DNA of 64,000 nucleotides from Agriotes lineatus (Eukaryota; Arthropoda; Insecta; Coleoptera; Elateridae), in assembly GCA_940337035.1 (NCBI GenBank), contig CALNHX010002965.1:62001-126000 (forward strand), written 5' to 3'. Shown piece by piece: positions 20,901 through 32,900 of this stretch. The notes beneath the pieces were generated by a model. The model did not search any database. It saw only the letters and a program-made list of their open reading frames with translations, and was not told the origin of the DNA. Made by a program: the position numbers and the translations under genes. How positions within the stretch are numbered: the first letter of the stretch is position 1; each line of letters opens with the position of its first letter.

Positions 20901-23900
20901 GAATGTCACACGCTCAAATGCGAGCATACCTGTACATTCTAACCCTATATAAGACTTTCATCGAACCGAAAAGTCAAAAGCATGGTTTGCTGGTCGAACA
21001 TATCCGCATGCTCATGTTCTGGGAATGCGAAGCCAACTACAAAGCGTGGCCTGAAGATAAATTAGGGGTTAAGCTTAAACTGCTTCTAAAATCGTTATAC
21101 GAACATGTATCTACACGACAGCTGTCGCATTACTTTATACGAAGTAAGAACGTTTTCGAAAATATACCTGGACGTTGCACCATGGAAACGTTGGAAACCA
21201 TAAATCATATCCTTGAATCGCCGGTCTCATACGTACTATTTGCACTGAAACGTTTAAAGTACACTCCCGGAAAATTTTATCCAGAACCTAATTTCGACGA
21301 ACTTTACGAAATTTTAACCTCACAATCTGCCATACTCTCTTCTCAAGCATATTTAACTATTGCTGCACAGCAGCAAGCAAAAACGCAAGACGAGATTAAG
21401 AAACGCAAAGAAGGTAGTACCAGTAAAAATAAAAGGGACAAGCAACACGAGTGGAATAGAAGACAACAGGAGCAACAAAGACATGCCAACGCAAGGAAGA
21501 TAATGAGCTGCAACGCTGGACAAACTGAGAATCTCAATGAAGAACCAAGTTCGCGACCTAAATCTATGAATTTTGAGGTAAGAGCTGGCGTTACTATTCC
21601 TGTTCTAGTATTAAATTAAAAATCGTTACAGATAAAGCTGAAGTCGCAATTCGAAGGCAACATTGTTAGGCAAATACATCTTCTCACGTTCTTTATAAAG
21701 CATTATATACTGATCGCCAAGAGAAGCTCAAGACTAGCATCAACAAAACAGACACTATTCTACCTGAAACAAGCTTGGTATTTAACGAAACTTCTAGAAG
21801 ACATAGATTTGGAAAATGCCTTGACATTCCAGGAAACTATAAAGGAAGAAGAAGAGAACTGTCAAAAAAAGAAGGCTGTAGAAACCACAATACCTTCCAC
21901 TCCTCAACGCAATTCAATGGCATTTACAAACGAAATATTGCAAGTAAAGACTAAAGAGATTAATATAAAGAATTTAAATAAATCATATGCCGCTAACATC
22001 CTTACGCACGAGTCAAAGCCTTCCACCTCTGGAGTGAAAAAAAAGGGGAAGAGGCAAAATATAGCCGATTCTAAAAGCAACGTTTTAGAAAAAACAGCCG
22101 CGGGTAGTTCTGCAAGAGCAAAATCATACTGAAACCATTAATAGAAACCACAATGTTCAGCTAAGTCACATTACAACACCAATAGAAATAACAAAATCTG
22201 TTTCGTTTAGAACAAATAGTAGCCATGTCGATATTGTGAAAAAAATGAAGAACCTGAAAGTACAAGTCTTTAAAACGTTAACTGTGAATCTGTGTGCTTG
22301 GTTATACGTCTAGTTCGGGATGTGAATTTCCGATACATTGTAACCTGTTGTTTTATTTCATTTTATTACATGATATTAATTGAAATAATAATATTTATCA
22401 TCCATTAGCATACTTTAGTTAAGGAAAATCGGTATTAATACTTACATCTACTCCATGTTCGTTGTAGAAATCCGCTGTACCCAAACTAGCATATAATTTA
22501 TATCCCATTTTGTTAAGTGCTCTCATACTAGGTAATAGTTCCACTTTATGCTATTAAATAGAATAAATTATATATTTATTATGGTTCTGTATTCTTTACT
22601 ATTACCTTGAAACTTCCAATAGATAGGAGGATGGAGTTCTTAGGAATACTAAATCCAGTGCTCATCATAGCCTTTAAGTAGGCTTCATACCTGTTGTCAC
22701 CAAAACAGGCAACCTCTCCAGTTGAAGCCATTTCCACCCCTAACATAAAATCGGCACCTGCAAGGCGAGAAAAGGAAAATTGGGGGACTTTAACGCCCAC
22801 TCGCCCGCATCCACTCAAAACATCCACTGGCTCTTGTATCTCCCCAATGATAACTCTGGTGGCCATAGCCACGAAATCGTGGTTCAATGTCTTGGAAACG
22901 AAAGGGAACGACCGGGAGACCCTCACGTTGCACTCTATCACCTTAAGGTCGTTATCCTGCAAATGGCGAAAAGGGGTTAAAACGACGCTAACTGCAGCAG
23001 TTGCGTCCCTACCTTGGCAATAAGTTGCATGTTGAACGGCCCAGTCACCTCCAAGTTAGCTGCGACGGCTTTGGTGATCTGCTTGATCTTCGCGAGCGTC
23101 TCTGGATTGATGTCCTGAGGCGGCGTCACCAGCGTGGCATCACCCGAATGCACCCCCGCGTTTTCTACGTGCTCCGAAACGGCCATGCAGAGTATGATGC
23201 CGTCGCATGCCACGGCATCCACGTCTATTTCTTTCGACTCCAGCAGGAACTTTGAAATTACCACGGGATGCTCCTTACTGACGTCGCTGGCCGTCTTCAG
23301 ATACGTCTCCAAGTCTTGGTTTGAATGGGCGACGTTCATAGCAGCTCCGCTGAGGACATACGAGGGTCGCACGAGACAAGGGTAGCCCGCTTCTTCGCAA
23401 AATTCGATGGCGGATTTTAGATTGGTGAGCTCCTTCCAGCGTGGTTGCATAATTCCAATGCGATCAAGCATGCGTGAAAACTTGAATCGGTTTTCGGCCC
23501 CGTCTATTGATTCCGGCGAAGATCCTAAGATATTGGCTTGTTGTCTGTGCAAATCCATGGCGATGTTGTTCGGCAGTTGTCCTCCCATCGATAGAATGAT
23601 ACCGGCAGGATTCTCTATATTGTATATGTCCATAACGACTTCAAAGGATATTTCCTCGAAGTAAAGCCTGTCCGACATGTCGTAATCGGTACTTACAGTC
23701 TCTGGGTTGTAGTTAACCATGATGGTTTTTCTGTTAAGTCGTCGAAGTTCTCTTAAACAACCCACAGCACACCAATCGAATTCTACAGAACTTCCAATCC
23801 GATAAACTCCTGAACCGATTACCATGATGTGCAATTCGTTGAAGGATAAGTCATGGCTACTGGCGTTATATGTGAGATATAAGTAGTTGGTAGTTGCGGG

Positions 23901-26900
23901 CCACTCAGCGGCGACAGTATCAATTTGCTTTACAAATGGCGTCACATCAAACTCCTCCCTTTGTTTGCGGATTGCAAGTTCCGTACTTTTTACAGCGGCA
24001 GCAATTTGCTTGTCAGAGAAACCAATTTGCTTAGCTTTCAACAGCAATGCAGGTGTTAACTGATGCTGGTCAATTTTCTCCAAAATGTTGTAGAAGTCTG
24101 TTATGTTCTTCATCTTCTGTAAGAACCAGCGGTCTATTTTGGTCAAGTCATATAAGCGGTCAATGGAATATCCATTCTTTAAAGCAGCGGCCACTACGTA
24201 CATTCGCTTATCCGTAGGTTCCTTCAGTTCGTCATCGTTTACGGACTTGATATATGGATCAAACCCGTTGACTTGTTCTTCGACCATCCGCAGTGCCTTC
24301 TGGAATGCTTCTTCGAACTTCCTGCCGATCGCCATGACTTCTCCTACGCTCTTCATCGAGCTGCCAATCTTCGTGCTGACTCTCGTAAATTTGGCCAAGT
24401 CCCATCGAGGGATCTTCACGACACAGTAATCCAAACTAGGCTCAAAGCACGCCGTGGTTACGCCGGTTACGGAATTTTTAATCTTTGGCAGGGGTATGCC
24501 GAGTCCCAATTTTGCAGCGACATATGCCAGAGGGTAACCGGTTGCCTTGCTGGCCAAAGCTGAGCTTCTGGAAAGCCTGGCGTTAACTTCTATTATATAA
24601 TACTCCTCGGACATTGGGTTAACTGCGTACTGAATGTTGCATTCCCCAACCACCCCTAAATGGCGGATGACGTTCAGAGCTGTAGTTCTAAGGATGTTGT
24701 AGTCCCTATTCGACAGTGTCTGGCTTGGCGCCACTACTATAGACTCCCCGGTATGAATGCCTAAAGGATCAACGTTTTCCATATTACAGACAGTAATGCA
24801 GTTGTCGTATGCATCCCGAACAACTTCATATTCCACTTCCTTCCAACCCCTTAGCGACTTGTCTATTATAAGCTGGCTAGAGTGGGCGAGAGCCTGAATG
24901 GCTAAACTTTTTAGCTCCTCCTTGTTGTCTGCAAATCCAGACCCTAAGCCGCCCAAGGAAAAAGCAGCCCTGGCCATCACAGGGTAACCAAGCTGCTCGG
25001 CAGCTTCTAGAGCTTCCTGCACTGAATATACAGCACAACTGGGTGCGACCTTTTCACCAATTTCTGCAATTCTATCACTGAAGATTTTCCTATCCTCCGT
25101 GTCGATGATCGTCTGAATGGGCGTTCCAAGGATCTTGACGCCGTATTTGTCAAAAACCCCTGCTCTTTGTAACTCAACCCCGCAGTTCAGAGCAGTCTGT
25201 CCGCCGAAAGTCAACAACACACCTCCTGGTCGCTCAGCTCTGATGACCTGCTCGACGTATTCAGGAACTAATGGCAAAAAGTATACTTTGTCCGCCATGC
25301 CTTTCGACGTTTGAACGGTTGCTATGTTTGGATTGATCAAGACAGTTTGTATGTTCTCTTCCTTCAGTGCCTTTATGGCCTGGGAGCCCGAGTAGTCGAA
25401 TTCGCCTGCTTGGCCTATCGACAAGCCTCCAGAACCGATGATCAAAACCTTTTTAGGAAAATCGTTGCTAAAAGGGATTTTTGGGTTATATTTTAACTTT
25501 TCTGCAATTAAATTTTTGGCGCCAATATTTTTGGAGGAGTTATTTTTAACTAAAGCCAAGAAGACGTCGAAGAGACATTCCAGATCTTGTGGCCCGGCGG
25601 TATGTTCCGGGTGGAACTGCACGCTAAAATAGGGTAAAGTATTGTGCACAATGCCTTCGTTTGTTTTATCATTGGCGTTGGTGAAGAGAGGTTCCCAACC
25701 CAAAGGCAGCGAATCCGAACTAATCGCAAATCCATGGTTCTGCGAAGTCATGTAGCAACGGCCAGTCCCGTGATGTAGGCAAGGTTGGTTATGTCCGCGG
25801 TTACCGTACCTTGTTATAAAAATATGTGTTATTTTGAAAATTGAAAAATTCCAACTTACTTCATTTTAAAACAGGAGCAGCCGATAGCAACGGATAACAG
25901 CTGGTGCCCTAAGCAAATGCCAAATATGGGTTTAATTTCTGGGGACGCTAAGACTTTCTTCAAATTAGCAATCGTAGCGGCGCACATGACTGGGTCACCA
26001 GGGCCGTTGCTCAAGAATAATCCATCGTAATCACTGATTCTGAGCTCATGGTTCCATGGCACCACGTCAACTCGGGCGCCGCGTTTGAGGAAGCATCGTA
26101 TCTGGTTATATTTCAACCCACAGTCGACGGCGCAGATTCTCGGCGAACCATTCGGGTTGAAGGTAACGGGTTTCTTAAATTAAACCGTCAGTGGTTGCGT
26201 CCACGTCTAAAGCAATTAAACCTACTTGCATGGAGACTTCTCCTACAAGGTTGCGAGAGTTGGGGTCGGCGATTTTAACCGTGGTGTCTATGGGTAGATC
26301 GAAAACGATTCTCCCCAGCATGGTCCCATGTTCACGGATCTTCTTAGTCAGCTCTCTCGTGTCGATTCCTTGAATCCCCGGTATGTTCTCCTCTTCCATC
26401 CAGCGCGAGAGCGTCTTAGCGCTGCGCCAGTGGCTGGGAAAGTCGCAATATTCGCCGACCACCAAGGCGGTGGCCCATATGCGATGGGATTCAAACCAAC
26501 TGGAAGCATTAAACGCTTTAGCTAGGCGCTGAGGGTGAGCTTGCAATGGGTTTGTGAGAGTGACTTCGAAATGAGTGGTGAGTGCTGAAGAGGCTACTTA
26601 CTAGGGAAGGTCGAATTCGTCGGTCTTCTTGTCTGGAACCCCGTAGTTTCCGATGATGGGGTAAGTGAGGACTAATATCTGTGCGTGGTAACTAGGATCT
26701 GTGAGCGATTCTGGGTACCCGACCATACCCGTCTGGAAAACTAGACCACAAACAGAGAATGAGTGCTGGTGCATTGTATGACAACATATGGATTAGAACT
26801 AACTGTTCCTGAAACGTTCCTTTGCAAAGCTGTATCATCACACAAACGCGGCAATATTTAGTTTAGCATTACATTGTTTAGTATGTTATTTAATGACGTT

Positions 26901-29900
26901 TTAAATTTTGTTCAAGAACGCCCTGAAAGTGGCGGTAATGTTCAAAACGCTTAACTAAATAACAGTAACGATGTTAAATGGTACAAGCAAAAGACGAAGA
27001 AACTGTAGTTATCAGAGCGAATTGCATTTAAATAATCTTTAAAAAATCCACCAATGCCCTAACTGAATCAATTTGAGGCACGTTATTATATGATATACTG
27101 AAGAACAAGTATGGGTCCTGTTTATTTGGGAATTTGTTTCTTCCTGTTGTTTTGCGCTTGTATCATCAATCTGAATGAAAATATTTGCTGCTATTTGAAG
27201 AAAACGACAAGGTTGTCAAATAAAGTATGACAAGTAGCATTACTAAACTGTGTTATATTCGCCAAAATAGCATCACATCTATATCATACTTACCCAACGA
27301 TTTTTCAAGCAGGAAATACAAAACATACTTCTTAAGACTATATATTTAAACTACTGGATACGCGCCTCGCAACCCAGTTGTGGTTATGCTATTTTTGGCA
27401 GCATACATGTATCCGATCTTTCAAACTCTGCAGTAAAAGTTTTCAACTTAGATGCGGACTATAAGTGTTTTCTATTTTTGATTTTCGGTGCATAGACAAA
27501 ATTGCTCACTTCAAAGTGCATGTTATAGACAAAATCATGATGCTCTCGTCTGGCAGCTATGGTTATAAATAATTACTTCATGGAAATGATTAAACACGCC
27601 AAACCTGATCACAATACGTCAACTCATTGGAGCCACATGGTACAGTCGAAATAAAACTAAAATAAGGAAAAAATTGAAGCCAATGACTAAAAAGGTTTAC
27701 AATTAAATTATATAACATATCAATTGAATTACCAATACCTACGGCTGTTCTATCTTCCTTTGAGGGGGGGGGGGGGGGTGAGATGAGGGAAAATTTACAT
27801 GTGTCTAACTATTCCAGAAACTAAGTTTAATACGAAAATCTTATTTTTTGTAGCCGTTCTTAGTTTTTCTGTAGTCTTTCAACAATCAGAAACAGCAAAG
27901 TTATGATTTAAAAAGTTTTTTGGCCTCCCGGCATGTAAACAGCACATTTATACACAGTTGACGTACACCGTAACTACGATTTTACAGTTCGGCAGCGTTT
28001 TTAGGTAACCCGGAGCGGTAAAATTTTTAGCTCTCAGAGACGATTAAACAAAAAAGTTGCTTTGCAGTACTAAAGGGCAGTTGCCGAAACGTTAGGTACG
28101 TAGTTCGTCGTTCAGTTAAGTTCCATAGAAATAAAGAAAATTGATATTTACGACTTTGATTTCCTAAGATCATTATTTAATAAGATAGCCACATTATTTC
28201 ACTAACTTGATTTCGGAAAGTGACACCATTCTTTCACTCTAAAATAATCAGAATATTATTTTGCTTGGTTAAATAGCGGGATATTAATCGTCCAGATGCA
28301 CGTACAACCATTTTCTTTTTATGTATTTTTGAAGCGTTGAAGTTCATGTATACAACTCAGGGTTAATAATTATTACGATATTTATATAAATATCAGAATA
28401 TTGATATGTATTCGATTCATAAAAATGTCCACAACTTCTCACGCTCTATTATTGATTTTAGACCCAGAAAACTGTAACGCCCCATTTCATTTGTGCGTTC
28501 CTTGCGAACCGCTCCTCCGATGCTGGCTCGCATCTTTAATATAAATAATCCGGCGCACCTCTTTCTGGCGAAGCCGCGCGATGGAGTGTTGAATTTGCGG
28601 CAAAAACGCCAACCTTCGAGATAAAGAGCCCGGGTTTGAAATTTTCGAGTTGCCTCCTTCGATTTTGGGCGCACATCGAGGGCGGCTGTGAACGTCGACT
28701 AATTCAAGCCTTCTAAAGGGATTTATTAGCAGTATTTTGATCATGTGAACAAACGCGGCCTACGCTTTCAGCGGCTCCCCTTGTAATGTGTTAGGCCCGA
28801 TTTCCGTCTTAGGGTGAGATATTTCCTTGTTAGTTGTTTTGTTTCGGTACTAGTAGTAATTAGGCCTTTATCATCCGGCGTGATGTCCTGGCGACAATAG
28901 CCCCCTTGGAATCCTTTGGTGCACGCACAATCTGCACGTGTTTTGAGTCAAGGTCGTTTAAGATCACTTCACCCCAGCAATGCTGCGTTTCGCATAAGTC
29001 TTCGCCCCTGGTGACTGCATTCGTGGGCGCGTTGGTGAAGCGTCTCACATCGCAGTAAGTACATACTAATTTGCTATTCAGCGTTTTGATTGTGTTGATA
29101 AGGGCATTTTTGCCTGCTCTAAATCGCGTATTTTTAACAAAGGCCTTTGGGGGTAAAATCGCACGGGTTAACGTCAATTCCATAGTTTTATCAAACTCTA
29201 GTGCGTTTTCACCTAGGAATTAGCTGAGTATGCCTGTATGTACCCTGTAAAACACCATTTGAGCAGTGTGACCTTGAGCACCAGGCTTTTCCCAATTTCA
29301 GATTTTACCGGTTTTGCAAGCCGGGGTGCGAGCGCTTCTTTTATCAGTGTTATCAGCTGTTAATTTTGCTGGCATTAGAAATTTTTAATTTCTTGTTTTG
29401 TACAATGTGTTCGAATTTTATTTACACTGAAATATATTTGCGTTATGATTTGGGTGACTGCAAACTCAATTGTTTTTACTATTACTGGGGCTTATGATCC
29501 TCCAGCCTTGATTATACTTGTTAATTACTGCCCTGTTGATAAATATAAAATTCCATTAACTGTTGCTGCTTTATATTTTCTTTGATTATTTATACTACGA
29601 CCCTTCATGAACCTGCTCGTATTCCTTTGAGATTTAGGTTGAAGCGAGAGATTTACATGGTGGGTGGTGATTTTCTGTGGTAGCTAGATTTGTGATTATG
29701 TTGTGTATAACTACTAGCGCCCATTTGCATAAATTTATAAGTTTTTTGTAATCTTAAGAACAGCTACCTGGTCCTTATTCACGCCATATTCTGCCGAGAG
29801 TTAGAGCCAGCGATGTATGCATTTTATTAGTTGCTATGGATTATTGACTATTTTATTCACTAGTGAAAAAAGTAATACTTTATCCATCCTCATCATTAGA

Positions 29901-32900
29901 ATGTTACTTTACCATAAAGATTTTCATAGATAAAACACAGCTTCACAAGTAGGTATTGGAAAAAATAATATATGATAAAAATAATTTTTTATATTACTGA
30001 CAGTTTCCAATTAATTGCTGTTTTTTGTGGTTCGGCCTTTTTGTTATCTTTTTAGGATCTGAGCATTCCGAATAAAAATGTTTGGGCTCCCCTTGCTCAG
30101 CCATGTTCTATCTTATTCGAACAACGGAAAACACCGTATCTTTCTTTGTCGTAGTACTTGAATTCATTTTAGTTGCGTTCAGAGAAAAGTGCAATAAGTG
30201 GGCGGATTTTTTTCCTATATCATTAGGATATAGGTAGTAAAAAAGGTTGCTTTGTGGGGTTTGTTTTCACACAAAAACTCCCTTGAGAAAGAAATATTTT
30301 TCCGAAAAAATCAAGTCATGTTTGTAATGGTAATAGTACAAACAAAAGTCACTGGTGCTAAACAATTATTTTATTTCATTCTGACACCACAAACTTTTTT
30401 ACTCGGCTCGATAGCTGGCATGTTTTTTTGCCCGAGAGGAGGCTATAAAGTTGCTAAGCAGTATAACAAACACCAACGTAGTACTATACCTGCACCAACA
30501 ATCTGCACAGAAACCATAGCACACCAAAAATCCACAGTACCAGCAAAACGACGACACTGTAGTCGGTAGCCAAAATAATGAATCCTTAAATTTTCTCCAT
30601 TTTGAGAATCAAATTAAACTAAAACGTTGTATTTACTACGTGAATGATTAAAATTAAAAGCTCTCCGCTTTGCGTCGCTCTTTAAACATCCCCTCGTGCT
30701 ATAATCTATTGATTATGCTCTTAATACATAAATAACTAATTTGTACCGTGCAAATAAATTACTGTGCATCTGCTATTTTTTGTATGTGCGCTTTAAACTG
30801 TATAAAACATAATAAAATATGGTGGATGTTTTATTGGCCACTTTTAATTTTTTGATGTGCAATATTTTACAGATTTTGCAGTTATTTACTAATCATACTA
30901 TTTTTATATTGTATAGTCGACGTCAAGCTATTTGGTTATGGGTTTATAATCCTTAAGTGTTCGGACACGGATTACAACAGGCTTATTACTAGTGATGGGC
31001 ATAACCGGACAATTTTCATAACCGAATTATTCGCATTCGAATGATATTAATAACCGAATGATTAATCATTCGAATAAATTTTGGCTCTCGATTCGTTTCG
31101 ATTTCGCCGGTTGGCGGTTCATCGTCATCTGCATCGGCACCGTAACTTGCAGATAGCAGAGGAACTCAGTTAATCGTTAATTATAATAATTGTATAAATG
31201 ATTTTTATTTGATTTCTAAGGAGTTTAAACCATTGAGAATAGCTATATCAATACTAATCCTAAAGAAATTATAAATATGCGAATACAAAGTATCTATTGA
31301 ATCTATTTTTAGTTCCTAAAATTCTCTAGTAGCCACCCTTCCCTTCCGCGGTTCTAAGGACGCACACTTAAAATTTTAAACATCGAAATCCACTTCTTGT
31401 CCCACGTACATATCATATGCGACGGATGGGCATAGACTGCTCCGTGATTAAAATTAAATATAAATCTGTTACCATATTGGAAAATCTTATTTCGCTTTCT
31501 GTTTATCCCTTATTAGGCATAATCAACAGCGTTTCGAAGCAAAAATTTAGGCCGTTATAAATTAATACCAACACAGCTTCGGCAAATCTCATACTCAGCA
31601 GAGCGTTATCTTTAATAGGAACGGCCCCATAAATTTAACTGGTCGACTGGGAATCTCAAATGTGTTAATAACATCAACAAGCAGCCGCGAGCCTCACTTG
31701 GGTCAATCAGTACAATCTGCCTTGCTTTTGGTTATGAATGACGTATTATTTACAGAATTTCGATCACTCGCAGGTCGCTGAGATACGGCACGTAGTACGT
31801 ATCACGATGAAGTTATTTTTCATTCGAATACTTGGAACAAAAACCGAGTTACAGAGGTTATTTCAATAACCGGATAACCAGTTATTTTTCATTCGAATAA
31901 GCCCATCACTACTTATTACCATTGGACGGACTCAGTAAAGTCGTTAAATCGTTATTACTCGTTTCTATTGTGTATACTTGACATATATTTCAACAATTTT
32001 AATTACTTGTATAATTACCCCCATAATTATGTCTCTCATAATATAAGTATTCTTAAAATTACATTTAGTTGAGTTTCAAAAGCGTTGTGAAACAAATCAA
32101 GAGTTTAAAATGTGGAGACCGTGGAGTGATACAGACGACGACGCTGTAAACCTAGAAAATAATGGTGAAACACGAGAGTATACACACTTGTCTTTGGATG
32201 CTAAACAAATTGTGATCAACGTTTATAACGGGCTCAAGGTAACCGAAGAGGATCAAGCGTTAACAAAAACAGAATTTCTGACTAAAGTCCCCTACAAAAC
32301 GACAAGAAGAATTATGAACAACGCCGACAGACTACAGCGTAAAAAGCGATCCGATTGCGGTGTGATGAGAAAACTGGCGCGCACGACGAGGATTTCATTC
32401 GGCGAAAACAATATGAAATGTACAACCAGAATAAAGTACCAATTTCGATTGGATTTCATTCGGCGAAAACAATATGAAATGTACAACCAGAATAAAGTAC
32501 CAACAATATCATCGTTGCCTGAAAAGCTGGTGAAAGACGACACCGGATTAAATTGTTCTAACACACTGGAACGATTTATTAAAAATATCGGTTTTAAATA
32601 TAAAACCATCAACAAACGTCAAGCGATTATGGAATCCCAAAAAGTTACAGATTTGGAGACGCAAATATTTGGCGGCAACAAAAAAATACAGAGAGGAGAG
32701 TAGATATATATGCTACTAAGATGAGACGTGGTATGATACACACGATGTTGTTTATAAAGGTTGGGTAGACGATCCCAGTAAATTCTCTATGAATGTGCCC
32801 CCTGCAAGAAGGAAGCGGCTAATTTTGTTGCATGCAGCCTCCTCTCATATCGGCTAAACATATTAAAGATGAATCTCTAGATTATCATGAAGATATGACA

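Larger units (their letters stand above)
26741..30913. other. CAD intron 1, proximal part
   Basis: No exon recognised. It holds a G homopolymer (27764-27778), a relatively GC-rich stretch with minus-strand open frames (28417-29183, no recognised protein) and a dispersed repeat (29812-29965). Confidence 0.45.

Noticed and set aside
30252..30569. 105-codon plus-strand frame
   Set aside because: No recognised domain, no splice support, low-complexity start; probably chance.
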